Below are positions 34,401-48,000 of a stretch of DNA of 64,000 bases, one piece after another. The notes beneath the pieces are model-generated. The model had not been told where the DNA came from. It made no database searches and saw nothing but the letters and a program-made list of their open reading frames with translations. This DNA comes from Marsupella aquatica (lineage: Eukaryota > Marchantiophyta), in the NCBI GenBank assembly GCA_973895155.1, contig OZ316895.1, forward strand, positions 12,834,001 through 12,898,000, read 5' to 3'. Made by a program: the position numbers and the translations under genes. Each line of letters opens with the position of its first letter. Position 1 is the first letter of the stretch.

Positions 34401-37400
34401 TACAGAATCCGACATCTTCATCTTTTGAAACTAACCCGCAAACTACCCCTCATGTTTTACGAAGTGTGTTTTGACTCTTCGTATTCCATGTTAACAATTG
34501 ATTTTGGAAACCAAACTTCAATTGCAATGTTTTCAAATTGTCTTCTCTTTAATTACTTATTAAACAAATTCCACATTAATTTTTTTTTACAAGAGTTACT
34601 GTGCTGCAGTTTACTCAATGGCGAGGCAACACAAGTTGGTCATGTCAGCAAATAGCCTATTCCGTCGTATGACTTTAAACACAAACCTCAGTGATGAACT
34701 CATCATGACCTTGATCGGATTGAATGCTGTTGATTTTGACAGCCACTTCTGTGTTGTTAAGCAATCCATGGTACACCGTCCCAAACGATCCTTGCCCGAT
34801 TTTCACTTTAAAATTATCTGTCGCAACTTTCACTGTCTCATAAGAAACTTGTCCGACTTCTGTAGATAGTTTCACTACTGGACCTTTGGTTGGAAGATGA
34901 TCAACATTTGTAGCATACGGGTTGACTTGCTGCAACGACAATGCTGATATCGATGCTGTTTGCTTTGCTGTAAACAAGCTCAACATTGGAGGGGATACTT
35001 GTTAAGATCACTAGTCATAAGATTCAGGAACGCACGAAATGTTCAACATCACAAAGAAAAACCAATGACAAGACAAACTGGTGAAGATACAAACATCTAG
35101 TACAAAAAGATTAAGCTGATAGAAATCAAAGGGCTCACCTGGAAATCCAAGTTCGACCTTATCACCGTGCTCTTTTAGGACCTTCTTCCTTTTTGTGGAG
35201 CAAAGGTAGCGTATCAGTATGACAAGTACAACAAGTCCAACAAGCCCACCAGCTATACCAGCAATGATCCCAACATTAGTGGACTTCTTCGTTGTGGTTG
35301 TGGTTGGGGTTGAGTTGGGTGAGGAAGAAGGGGAGACTCCACCCAACAAACCATTGCCAGAATAGCTGCAAATAACAGGAAAAATGCATTAGTACTTGAT
35401 CTATGGAGGCTACGCAACCGACCCAGCGGCGTAATTTCTTCCGCTAACAGTGGGTCAACACAGCTGCTAATAAAATAGCACAAAGATATTAGTCAGGGTC
35501 TTCCTATTTACTTACGGGTAGCATTTTATCTATAGGCTAACGCGCCTTTGGAATACTTCCTCCCTTGATTCCAACTTCAAGCAAATACACAGTCACAGAA
35601 ATGTTCTGAAAAGCATTCACTGTAGAGTTACACTCCCTCAAAAGCCATAAGCATGATACCTTGTAGCGTTTTTATGACTGAATCAAAAGCTTTTAGTATG
35701 GCATATACTTTTAGTTTCAAATGTCCAAGAGAACTGAAGCCAATCTCTCCCAATTCATTGAAGAAATGAAAAGAAGGATACTGCATAGTGAAATGTGGTA
35801 ACATAGCAAAAACATTAATTCAATTGAATGTTGTGGAGGTGATGGTACATACTAAAATTTTGTCCCCAACTTTGTTATAAGATCCGACGGTATGGTCCCC
35901 GACAGGTCGTTGTCCTTTAGAGAGCTAGGAAACAACATCAACAGTCAGGAAAATAATTCTCGCTCTTACTACTATGGATTCGAACGTAATCCCTCACAAT
36001 TTTTCGCCTTGCAATTACGTTCATAATTTGTCCAAAGTAAAAGTGGTCTCAAACGTTGGCACTGACAGTACTCTGTAAGTAGCAGAACTCAGGAATGAAC
36101 TTACAGAAAAGTCAGATGTGGGAGGAGTGCCAAAGAATCCGGGATGGTTCCATACAAGTGATTATTGTCGAGATGACTGCAAAATTATCCGAAAATATCA
36201 AGAAGGTGAACCTCCTCCAAAGTTGCAATTTGTCTTGCTTTAATTGGGAAATAAGAGTAACAAATAGCTACAAGCATTATTCGAGTTTACTTCCAGTTAG
36301 AAATACTTTCTAGGCCTAACTGCCATTTCGTAAGTGAGCGTTGAATGCAATTAACTACGGGAGATTTGAAACCTGTGGCTCCTCTGCAACAGAAAATATC
36401 GAATATGATAACCTGAAGCCTCTAACCGATGACAACAGTTCACAAAAATGATACAACATAGATTTTATGTTGTAAGAACAATAGGTAACATTCAACAATT
36501 TCCCACACATACATGAGATAAGCCCTGCATTAGGAAACGAAGATTCAGCAAAGACATTACAGTCATTTTCCTAAAATCGGCTCAAAGCAGTTCCCTGCAG
36601 AGTGCAGCAAGCAGCGATTGATGAACGCAATAATTTGATTACTTACATTTGTGTCAATGCGTCAAGGTTTGATATGGATGGAGGGATGGTAGCTTTGAGG
36701 CCCACACTTGACAGCAATCTGCAAACCAAAGTGAGCTCGTCAAATGGGACGTAGCAGGTCACGACATGATATCCTATGCTTTCAGAATTTAGACTTGGTT
36801 TGCAAGAATACAATTTCAATTTTGGGCGTAGCTAGAGCTACCATTTCCTTGTACCTACAGACTCCTCGTAATCACATGAGTTACTTTTCCAGTCAACAAG
36901 GCTGCTACAGCTAAGTTTGGCTTCTCGTGCTCCTTGTTAAGTTCTTAAAAGTACTGTAGTTAAATATATTGGAAACCTCCACGTGCCCTCTCGCACGAAC
37001 GAACGCTCGAGAACACATCAAATACTTTATTTAAAATAAATAAACACAATTGATCCGGAGCCTAAGTGGCCTCGTCAATGAAATTCCATCGTATTAAATT
37101 GGACTCTTTGCCATGACAGCCAATTACCGATAGACCACACTACGAGAAGTGTATAGTTGATTGAATGGCTGAAATTAAGTCCAAATGTAGGACGCTGGAT
37201 TAACTTTCAAGTACTTTCCGTTATCATGATCGTTGTTTGATTTAAGATATTTGGCCCAATATATATGAGCTCTGGAATGAACATGATGTCTTATATTCGC
37301 TGTGTTGCTAAACGGATTAATCCATTTTCAAGGAAAGGACTTACAGTGTATCCACTCTTGCCTGCGTATCTGCTGTACAACCCACCCAGTCCCATGGGAC

Positions 37401-40130
37401 TGGGTAGCACGGGTCGCCTTGCCAATCTGTCAAATTGAAGCTCACCTGCAAAGATGCTAGCGCATCCACTGCACCACAGATACACCCACTGATGCTTAGT
37501 TACATTTTGGTACAGTGTCCATCAAATTAGGTTTACCAGTTTCTTTGAAATGGTTAGAGTGAACACTGCCTTTTCCGAACAGAAACGAGGCTGACTTGAT
37601 CCGAGTTTGATCAAGTTTCAGATCCGAGACAGGATGTTGGTAGTGAAGTTTACCGTCTTGTGGTGCAGTTGCGGAGTCAGTGAAAGGGTATACGGCATAG
37701 ATCTCGATGGCGTTGATAATGGGACCCAGCTTCGAACCTATGGACTTGAGCCCTGTGAAGGTGAAGTTGGCCAGATTGCTCACATTCCAATTCTGGTAGT
37801 ACTGCTCATAGGCAAAATGGGGTGCGATCGCGACCTCTGTCTCCCCATTCATGTCAATGCGGAACATGCGATCGCCGAGAGTAGAATTTGCAATGATCTC
37901 TTCGTAGTATATAGCCATGTAGACGTTGCTGACGGTCTTGTCCAACGGAAACCAAACTGAAACTGTAGTATCAGGATTGCCGTAGTTCCAAGCGTTTTGC
38001 ATTACTTTTGGGGGCACATTGTTCGCGCTGGACTTCGTGTAGGTCGCAACTTCGCCCGTCGAACTAGGGAAACCCGAGGCCCAGTCGCCAGGAGTGAGCC
38101 ACAGGCGGTCGAAAGGATCATCCGGGTACCTGGATGCCCCAGCCCACAGGCGAGTTACTGACATTGCACATGACGCCCACAACGCAGAATGAAGATCAAT
38201 GCGCAACAATTAATGCATATATATTGCAGCAAACGGCGGACTGACTTCCAAATGATTTCGGTCAATGCCTAGATGGGCGTGAACTTAATCAACTTTTACG
38301 AGAGTCAATCTGGTGTGAACTTAATCACCTGTTACGAGAGTCAATCTGCTCAATGAAACCTGATGAACTATTGCATGCATGCAAGTAATCAATCGATGCA
38401 TGATTACATACTTGCATGCACGTTATAAGACGTACCAGGAATTTGCACGCTACCGCACCAAGCCCAGTGCAGACGGAATAATTAGTTTGTGAGATTCTGT
38501 CTCTACAAGTAATCGAAATGATTCATAGAAGAATCATGTCAAGAGGAAACGGGAGTGGAAGCGATACTACATATATAGCACACATGACAGGCAGGGAGTT
38601 TCCAGCTGCAATACCCATAAATCATATGTACAGTGACCAGATAATCAAAGGCTGACACCGTGCCAATTGAATCGGGGCAGGTGATTTTCAATTCGATGTT
38701 CTCATGGTGGTTAATTTCGATTGTAAGATATATTCCTGATTAGAAGTGTATCATATATGATCGATGGAGCTGCTGTAGATTAGTCATACTGTATCAGTCA
38801 CGCGAAGCATCTGGAAGACTGAGGAGGAATTACAGAAAGCTGGGAGGATTAAAGCTGACCTCGCAGTGGGAGTTCCCAGTTGAGCACCACAGTTAAATCG
38901 CCAAACATTTCGGAGAACCAGCCCGGTGCTGCCTTCGAAGGAGTACATGGCGCCATTGGGGTCAAGCTCCCGAACTTCCAAGGACGAGATGAATGGAACG
39001 CCAGAGTGAGTCACTAAGCAGAAGTGGATCAAGCGTCCAGGAGAAAAGACGATTCCCTCCCAAGAAATGGGCGTCGACAGATAGCTGCTAGTGGTACCCC
39101 AATCATATGTCACACTCAACAACACAGTATCGTTCACGGCGATATCGAACACGAGTGGGAGACTCATCAGCTCGGGGGCACTCCCATGCAAGAACATGGC
39201 GCGAAGCAAGACAGAAGTATTGCCAGTTGTTGGCAGCTCATAACAATGCTTACTTCGGCGATCTGGAAAGTATCTGAAGGTTTGAAGGGCTTCGTAGTTG
39301 TCGAAACTAGTGTTCACAGGGAGAGGGACTTGTCCGCTCATCCCTGTGGATGTGTACTTGCTATCACCTTCCCAAGGGAAATTTGTGACAGCATCCTTGT
39401 ACTGACTTGTTGCTCCGCAGTCGATGCTCAGGAATCCTACGATCACAAACAAAGTTTCTGTGAATTATAGCTAACCAGCACAGGAAATTATCCTCCAGTC
39501 AAATTGGATCCAAATTAATAGCAGCGTCTGTGTATTTCAGCCAAAATGGCCTGATCGTAACGTCAACTAAGCTAGACAACTGCAAAATGGATGTTATCCT
39601 AGGTGTGGTGTGCTTTCACTCGGGAAGTAGGGATTTTCACAATTTGCACTTAGTGTGAGAGAAATAGTTAATTTGCAGGACCCGTCAAACCTTTGAAGCA
39701 GTTGGCGTTCTTTGCGTTTCTTCGATTCCGAGACATCAGCAAAAGAGAGAAGATTTTTGCTAGTTTTCGTAGCTGCAGCTAGTCATCAATGGGGACCAAA
39801 GTTTACCACATTGCTAGATCTTGATGTGAATGTAGACATTTACTGAATACTAGATATATTCAGGTACGGTGACAGGATATAAAACGCATGTTTGGTGAAC
39901 TTTTCGAGTAAACTTTGACGATTCTGAACTTCGATTCGTAGCAGGTGATCGACCGGACTTAATCTGCAACAGACCCAAATTTGCTAGAAGGAATGAATTG
40001 ATGAATGGACAAGAAACGAACCAGATATGCTTTGCCCTTCAATGCTGACGCAGACCGAGGACAAAATCAGCCCGAGGAATAGACAGCTTCCCCGACAGCT
40101 TCCAGCTCGGAATACATCCCATTCCCCCAT
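31499..40130 (-). CDS. Malectin-like/LRR receptor-like Ser/Thr kinase A
   Basis: LRR-I type receptor kinase (Arabidopsis At1g67720-like plan), plasma membrane, ligand unknown. Exons: 40130-40022, 39436-38857, 38129-37654, 37468-37345, 36718-36647, 36176-36105, 35924-35853, 35365-35139, 34967-34687, 34260-34134, 33718-33650, 33332-33143, 32301-32169, 31777-31499. Phases all agree and give 936 residues. ATG at 40130 gives a signal peptide with core [16 protein letters not shown]. The malectin-like region (about residues 37-390) begins [12 protein letters not shown] and includes [11 protein letters not shown] and [10 protein letters not shown]. Then come [20 protein letters not shown], three LRRs each on a 72-base exon, a membrane helix near residues 525-547 and the kinase. 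Catalytic marks: [30 protein letters not shown] and GTPGYVDPE; it is an RD kinase with no key residue missing. Copy B repeats the 14-exon plan; C shows exons 4-14. Confidence 0.95.
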
Positions 40131-40330
40131 CCCACCTCAAATGTCCTCTCGTACGTACAGACGGCTGTGGTTACACCCCCTGGTTTATGGACTGCCAACT
40201 AGTTCCTTGCGCATCCTCTTCTATTCGGGAACTGCTCCACGAGCGAGAACGGTGATGCACCTAGAATCCAACGCGGGTTGCTCCATTTTACTCCGATGAA
40301 AGGGTCTGGCTCTGACAGGCCGCGATGCTT
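40131..40330 (-). promoter_or_regulatory. Upstream segment of kinase A shared with kinase B
   Basis: Sequence just 5' of the kinase A start has a counterpart 5' of kinase B (52629-52830): for example CTCCGATGAAAGGGTCTGGC here and CTCCGATGAAAGGGGTCTGG there, with AACGCGGGTTGC and GACGCAGGTTGC. The duplication that produced A and B included the proximal promoter. No exact motif can be assigned. Confidence 0.6.
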
Positions 40331-41376
40331 TCCATTCTTCCATTGCATTCACCCGCATGAGCTTGCCCAGCTATGTAGACAATTAGTTCCACCGGTTGTT
40401 TGCACTCAGGGGTTCAAGGAAATAGACGAGGTCTGTCGAGATCATCATCTTACAATTTCTACTACTACCCGCGATCCAAGTCTACGCTCATGACGTTCGT
40501 AAATTTGGATATTTAAACAGTGCTTGTGAGGCATAAGATTCTGGGTATTATAAGAAGCGCTTTCTGTGCGTCTCACCACTGCTTTGACTCAGCGATTGGA
40601 CAAGTTGCTACCGCAATGAAATCAAATGCCATCCACCTGCGAGCTACACAGCCAGCTGTGATGGATTGGCTTGACACCAATAAATTTAAATATTCTGGGA
40701 CCAGAGATATAATTATGTGTGCGAAAGGTTGCAGCCTTCCTCGAAAGTCACCATAGGTGTTGATGAGGCAACTTGCTAGCAAGCAATAATGACGCCTCAG
40801 AGTCAACAAGTCCAGGAAAGTCTAGACCGTGTGAAACACATCCTGATACCCGGAGAGTGCGCTGACATGTGAAGCTTCTCCAATTGCGAGAACAAGCAGA
40901 TTCGTCTGACTCCGAATGTCAATAAATTGCTGTTCAGATTGAACTTAATTAAAATAGAGTCCAGTACTCCAGCACCGTCCATGTGGGAGCCACAATGTAC
41001 AATCTGATTGTTCAGGACTGTAGGTTCGTCAGAATTGAGACCTACAATCCTTGTTGATGAAGCGCGTCCATACGAATCCTACTTACGTACAGTAATAAGA
41101 GCATCTCCAGCAGTACATCTCGAGCGGTAGCCAATTTCTCCTTTGTCAGCAGCCAACGATGGGGGTGAGGTTCTCCAGGGCCCACGAACAGTTTCTAGGA
41201 AGAGCTTTCATATTTTCTAGGAACAGCTTCCCCAAATTTTGTAGTCGACTATCTTATCTCAGGCCAACACATTTTCTAGGAAGGGCTTTTAATTATGGAC
41301 TCCCATTAGGGGTCCTTTCTAAAATTACTGGTTTCACAGTGCACCACATCATCATGCATGCTCCAAACAGGAAGTG
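40331..41376. other. Intergenic, distal upstream of kinase A
   Basis: About 1 kb with short scattered frames only. CATTTTCTAGGAAGGGCTTT near 41269 and related phrases (TTTCTAGGAAGAGCTTTCAT near 41190) suggest an old internal repeat. No gene seen. Confidence 0.3.
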
Positions 41377-41512
41377 ACTTGTTTTTTAATAAAATTAACT
41401 TCCGTAGTCGTGTTTGTGGCAACTTGTTTTTTAATAAAATTAACTTCCGTATTCGTGTTTGTGGCAACTTGTTTTTTAATAAAATTAACTTCCATATTCG
41501 TGTTTGTGGCAA
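41377..41512. repeat. Three tandem copies of a 45-base AT-rich unit
   Basis: ACTTGTTTTTTAATAAAATT followed by AACTTCCGTATTCGTGTTTG and TGGCA repeats three times with one or two changes per copy. 45 bases keeps frame, which explains overlapping open frames on both strands. Confidence 0.9.
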
Positions 41513-42495
41513 TGCCTCATTTCAAAATGTTTCACGGTGAAGGACCCATCCAAACCCTCCAAACCTTGGGCCAGAACCACTCACAACCTTGATCTATTTG
41601 CATGTCTGACCCGCTATTACTAATGCTGGGCCCTAGGGATATATGTGGAAGTTGAGAGTAGTTGCCCTTGGAGGTTGAGAGCTACAAAGAAATCCATAAC
41701 AGATACTCGAGGTTCTCACTATATGGAGGCCTCCTCATCACCTGTGAGTCCTTGGACCCCCTAAAATGTAAGGAATTTTTTATTTTTTTAAACCCCTACA
41801 AAGCTAGAATATTATTAAAATATTACAAAATTTTGATTAAAAGGACCCTATTTAATGTTCTTATAAGTCTCAAATTAGATTTCAAAGCCTCTGACTAATG
41901 TTCTTTGGAGAATTAAAATTCTTAAATCTTCCCTTTGAACCAATAAAAGTATCTTATCTTTTGTCACACTTGATCATGTGCCATTTTTGAGAAAATGAAA
42001 CCCTTGAAAACATATACAATTTTTTTACTTTTATTTTTTCCTTTTTTTCCAAAGAAGCCGGAAAAGGGCGGGAACCCGAGACACCCAGGCGCACTGCTCC
42101 GAACGAGGCAGCACCCAAAAAAACCAGCAAGAACACTAATAGGGCCAGAAAACCCGTTGCAGCCACCAGGTGGTAGCCATGAACGCCATCCATTGAGTCG
42201 TACCGCTATGCTGTCCTACTCTGTACTGAACTGTTTGACTGTGACTATTTGTCGTCTTGCTAAAACTATTGTTGTTTTCACTTTCACTTCTATTCCTGTC
42301 TTGCTGACTATAGTTCCAGTGATTAGTCTTCCGTTTGTAGTGTCCCTTCTTGCCACTCCACTTGGCGAGTGTAATCCTAGAGCCAATCTTTCTATGGTTA
42401 GTCTTATTCATTATCTAAATCCTGTGAAGTGGCAATAGGGCTGTCAGTCTTGTTCCAAGGCTGGAGAATAGTCTTCAATTTAGTAAGGGTCATAG
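41513..42495. other. Intergenic, AT-rich then mixed
   Basis: About 1 kb. AT-rich at 41760-42050 with T runs; frames here are short and low in information. No gene recognised. Confidence 0.3.
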
Positions 42496-43020
42496 TTAGC
42501 TATCTACGTTTCTTAAGAGACGTACTAATCTCCACCATGGACAGAAGGTGAGCCGTTGGCGCACGACTACCCAACCTGGTAATCTCCCCAGAAAATTGGA
42601 GTAAGTTGCAACATTCCTTTCTTTCCAGATACTGTTACCCAACTCAGCACACAAAATGATGGATCCCGGTTTTTGTTTGTGTGTCTTGATCGCACAGGAG
42701 ATTGCTTCAAACAGTGACAGATGGGAGAAGGTAATAGCCGTGAATCCCTGAACCAGAGTGTTCACATCGCCCCATCTCAAGTTCACTTTGCTGCAACCAA
42801 AAACAGGTGTTCGGTGTTCTCATAGCAGGACTTGCACCGGTGCATAGTCCATCACTTACTTTCCAGTGGCTGTCCCGTCTGTTAGTATAGAATCCGTGGT
42901 GAAGAAGTCTCCAGATCGTAAATCAGACCTTGGGGAGGGTCCATCCCCCCCATAGTTGTTTCCATAGTTATTTCCATTGTTCCATCGTTAGCTGTTGTCC
43001 CCATCTGCGATTCAGTTTGC
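42496..43020 (-). mobile_element. Decayed 3' fragment of a LINE-type retrotransposon (zf-RVT region)
   Basis: The minus strand translates, with in-frame stops, to FTIWRLLHHGFYTNRRD, then WKVSDGLC, then in shifted frames RCKSCYENTEHLFLV and, lower down, LGNSIWKERNVATYSNFLGR. This order (an IWRLLH block, a Cys pair, an HLF block, then IWKERN) is that of the zinc-binding domain after the reverse transcriptase in plant LINEs. At least two stops and two shifts show it is dead. The reverse transcriptase itself was not found upstream. Confidence 0.6.
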
Positions 43021-45098
43021 TGGTGTCAAGAGTCGTAGGCCTGGAACAATGGACATATACAATTAGCATAACAAAAACATGCTTGCAACACACCTTTGAG
43101 CAATTAGCTGACCCCTACTTAAGGAAAATGCATAGACGTGAGCACTATCTAAGGCAAAATGCACAATGGTTCTGATAGGCTCACAAAAAAAGTTATGAGC
43201 CAAATTGACTATGTTTCCTATAGATATTGCATAGGGCTATCCACAGACTATGCTGCCAAGAATGAACACTTGAAGGGCCTGGATGAAGATGAATTGAAAC
43301 AGACTCACTTGACCTCATACCAGCCCCAATACCAGCATAATATCCAAAATCCTTGAGAGTGATATGGTAAGAGTCACAATTACAGGCCATTTGACAGCCA
43401 TCTGGACATGTTGTTTGTCTGCCCTTCAACATATATGGAATTGAAAGCATTCCATCACCGTGGGGGTGGGATCTGGGGCCTGAACTCAATGCGGTAGGCG
43501 GGGCGGTAGGGGTGATTTTGGGAGAAATATTTGCAGTTGGAGAGGGACAGGCGTCTGATGCAATCTGGGCTGTCCATCTCAAGAAATATAGCTCGAGTGG
43601 TCCTGTAATGGTTGCTTTTGTGGCAGTTCAGTAAAGTTTTTAGAAACTGCGGCATGTTAGTCATTACCATCATTAGTTTCCATGACAATTAAATAAATCT
43701 CAGTTTACCAGAAGGACTATTTGTGGATAGTCAGAGCAAAAGCACATGTATGTTGAGGTAGGCCAGCCTATAGTCAAATAGAGTCAAGGCACAAACACTC
43801 TTGGAAAGATGAAAAGAGAGTAGCATTGTTGTTTACTTGTTACATTTTCCTATGTGGTGTAATATGTAACATCTTTTTTGAGAAAAATAGAGGGTATGCT
43901 TAGGTCCATGGGGGTTGTGCAAGTCCATCCACACAGTTGCCCCACTTCCTGTTCTTAAAGTTGTAAAACACACAATACAATAGTGCCAACAACTGCAAGT
44001 CAGTGTGAGTTTGTTTATGCCCATTGGGATTTTGTTGCTTGTCCCATCTACAATTACAATACCAGTTTGTTTATGCCCACTGGGATTTTGTTGCTTGTCC
44101 CATCTACAACTACAATACCCAATCCCCCCAAATTTTGTTCGTCATCCGCTTACAAAAACAGTTCTGAGCGGGAATGATCAGCAGCGGTCGGATTCGTTTG
44201 AGCCTTTTCCCTAACCGTTCAATGCAAAAAGGGGCAAGGTAGGGGTACTCCGTCCTCCCGTCGGGCCTGAGGCAGGGGAATGCCCGACTGCCCACAACTC
44301 CCTCCCTCATAATTGACTTACGCCATGCTGCCCAGTACCCAGGAGTGGAGCCAATACGCAACCTAACCAGTGCCCATGACTCCTGCCAGCCCATCGCTTT
44401 CTCACTCACCCAATTTTTCTCACTCACCCAATTGTGCAATTGTGCAATGCACAAGCATGGCACTCCTTTTCCATAAAATGTGAGGCAACTTGAGGTTTGA
44501 GGATGGTTGCAGTGCCTTGATTCTCGGATGAGGTTATGGTCCATAATCTTGAATGGAAATACAAAGCAAAATTTTCAAGGAGGGTCACTTGGTTTCCAGT
44601 CACTCTAAACCCTGCCTAGTCCCTTCAGGTTTATCTCAACATAGTTGCAGGTTGTGGCGTAGTCAGCCTTAGTAAACCTGGTAACTTTCCTAGTGTTAGT
44701 GTGTGACATGTGACGGTACCATACCTGAGGGACACACCAAGCCATCTCTTACTTTTATCGTAACATCTCTGGGCAAGTCATGGTGGCGAGGTCCGACCAG
44801 CCAAATTTCGCATTGATCGACACTCCGCATCCAACTCGTCCTGGTTTTCTTCCAGTTTCTGCGAAAAATGGGTTTCATCATCACTCGGTTGGCTTACTAG
44901 CTCGACAAGATTGGAATCCAGTGTACATTTAGGGGCCGCTCGTCGGTCCACCTCAGTGCTTGCTTTGTAATCCCAAGAGGCCCGCCAAGAGGACACTCGA
45001 TTAGCAATATGTGCGTCCCTAAACAACGCTCAGGACGAAACTCAACTACTTTCCCAACTAATTTAATGCAGTGGTGCTAGCTTTTGTAGTAGCTTTCA
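43021..45098. other. Intergenic between LINE fragment and kinase B
   Basis: About 2 kb without a gene I can support. A tandem pair of 56-base units lies at 44008-44119 (AGTTTGTTTATGCCCATTGG, TTTTGTTGCTTGTCCCATCT). The minus-strand frame 44544-44110 is open but has no domain. The part nearest 45098 should carry the 3' UTR of kinase B. Confidence 0.35.
44008..44119. repeat. 56-base tandem duplication
   Basis: Two adjacent copies start AGTTTGTTTATGCCC at 44008 and 44064 and differ at very few positions. Confidence 0.85.
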
Positions 45099-48000
45099 TC
45101 ATGGCAAGCTTCGATAGCCATTAGCTTTGTTGGATGTAACCATAAAGGAGTGAGATTGTGGAGCAAGCGGGCTGTGAGGACTCCACGTTTTCTCGAACCC
45201 AATGGCTTCATTAATATCGTTCAGTACTTGCGTAAAATCTGGCCTCTTTGCTCCAATTGGATCTATGCACGAGAGTGCTACATCTGCGATTCTCCACATC
45301 GATTCTGGATTGTACGTTCCTTGCAGCTTAGGATCAGCCAAACCTTCTATGTCGCTTCTTTCCACCAACTTTCGCACCTGTCCCCACATCAGTTGGTTTG
45401 AGACGATCAATTAGGTCACTCACAGGGCCAGCCTGCGCGATTTGAAATGTGCATTGGAAGGACCGAATTCTAATAGAGGTCAAGTGTGGCCAGCCTTAAT
45501 TATCTGCATCAATTCAGCTAATGGTGTATCCTGTATCAGGTCATGATGATAAAGTGGGGTTGCAAGTGTGATGGGACTATTGGAGTAAGTCAGTCCCAGA
45601 AATTCTCCCTTTCCTGTAAGAAGGAGAATGGCCAGAGGTAGATCCTACATCCTTGAGCAATCAGGTTCTGCGACCGTTCAAGTCCTTGAATGATTGCTCT
45701 AAGTAAATAATAATTGCATGAGAGATAACAATCTATGCAAAACGAGGATGAGTTAACACAATAGTGGCTTACCCGGTCAACAAGAATGATTGATGACCCG
45801 TCAGTTGAGTTCTCACTGAAAGGAGGAAGCCCGGTGATGATCTCTGCCAGAACGACACCATAGCTGTAAACATCGCTTTTGTAAGTCGGCTTTCCAAGCT
45901 GTTGGTACCTGATAGAATCAATTTCCATGAAATGGGCACAGAAGAGGTGAGATTAATAAACGGCATCCTACATGAATTTTTAAAACACGGGGTTGCAGTC
46001 GTGTTAACCTGCAAGTAGGCTGTAAATGGCCTCTAGACCCCAACAAAGCACAGTAGGATTATTATCAAGTGGACTGCTGACTAACTTCTTCGGAGATTTG
46101 CAAATCTCAGCCCCATTCAAAGAAAGCATAAACGCATGCACATTTAGGCCTACGCCAAAGACTTTCACAAGTCGTCAAATACTTGGTCCCAATGTTTTTG
46201 CCCTGTTCACCTCTTGGCCAATGCTTGCAAATGCGATATGATTGACTAACCACCAAAAAACAAGGAGGGAACGCGTCCATGTGATCACATTTCATTTTCT
46301 CTACATTATTATGCCTCTTGTGCATTCCCCTTTCCTTTAGTACTTAAAAAGGTGCAGTCATTCATTCTTGATCGCCAACGACTGCAGATGCATCTGAAGA
46401 TCACGGTAAATTCTTAAATTGGTACGAGTGAGACATACTCGGGATCGAGGTAGCCGGGCGTGCCCTTGATAGCCGTGGAATATCCAAGGCTGTTCTCACC
46501 AGTTGTTGATTTTGAGATCCCAAAATCAGCAACCTTTCCTGCCATATTTACGTCGAGAAGTATGTTGCTTGACTTCACATCACGGTGAATAATGGTTGGA
46601 TCACATGCTTTATGTAAGTATTCCAGACCTGCAGGCCAATCAGAAATCATGTCATTAAAATCACTCTCAGCAGGAAGAACAAGCTCATGCCATATTGACT
46701 TTGAGACTAAATTATCAACTAAAGCAACTAGCCACTTTTAGCTACCTTTGGCTGAATCCGCTGCGATTTGAAGCCTTCGTTTCCAATCTAGTGTGCCCCG
46801 AGTTTTACCGTCGTCCAAAGCTTTTCCTAAGTCATCCACAATAAACAAATGATGCACAAGGCTACTCAGACGAGAGATTAAAGTTCAATAGGAACTATGA
46901 AAAGTTTAGCGGCAACGCTTGCTGACATGAGTTTCAATATTATTGATTGGCCCTTCGTGTCCAAGTGAGGGTATGAGAAAGGAGACGCGCGGCGTGAACT
47001 AACTGACGAGCAAAATATTGTGGACGATAACAGAAGCAAAGGCTTTTGCTACACTGTCAACTGAGTGGAGCGAGCAGAAGTTTTGTTTGTTTACCGTGAA
47101 GCCATTCTCGCAATGTTCCATTCGACTGGTATTCGTAGATTAAAATGAGTTGTGTTCCCTCATCGCAGTAGGCAATGAGAGACACGAGGTTTCGATGGTG
47201 TACTCTTGTGAGAATATCAACCTGTGCACATTAAGAATTGTTTTTTCCGTAAGCTTATCATGTACTTTTCGCAAAGAATTCATATGATATATGCCCCTGC
47301 AATGCATAAAGTAAGCAACTAGGCATCTTCTACATATATATTGTAGAACTTTAGTCTTCTAAAACGGGCCCCCGAACTCAGTCTTCTAGTTCAATTTCCT
47401 CATTTAATATATCGACCTGTTCAAAACCACGTTTCATCGTAGAGAGAACGTACTTGACTAACAACACTTGATTGAGGCTTTGTGAAGACGTGACTTCTTG
47501 CTTCGCCTATATTTAAGAAGATTTTCTCTCTGGCTAAGTGAACATACGACATCATATGTCAGAAAGCAAGGGAAGAACCATGAAGCCAAGTTACTCCTCA
47601 TACATACCTCTGTAAGGAACTCGTTGCGACCTTGCGGAGATTGAACGTTATTTAGTTTGACAGCCACTTCTGTGTTGTCGAGCCGTCCATGGAACACAGA
47701 CCCGTATGATCCTTGCCCAATTTTCACACTGAAATTGTTTGTTGCAATTTTCACTTTCTCGTAGGAAACGCGTCCCGCTTCTGTAGACTGTAGGACTAAT
47801 GGAGATTTGCCTATGAAAAGGGTCGAAATCAGAAGAATGCCTCAAAGACGCTTTGCTTTTCCGGAAACAAGCTCCATATTAATTAGGACGAAGAGACGTC
47901 AAAACATGTGTTTTAATACTCTGTGTTCTACATACAAAATTTTTCTATTCGTGTTCTACTAAGCTACCCCCACAAAACTCTGAAGTGCGCCAATGAAACT

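Noticed and set aside
44110-44544. 144-codon minus-strand open frame before kinase B
   Set aside because: Overlaps the 56-base tandem repeat and has no recognisable motif.
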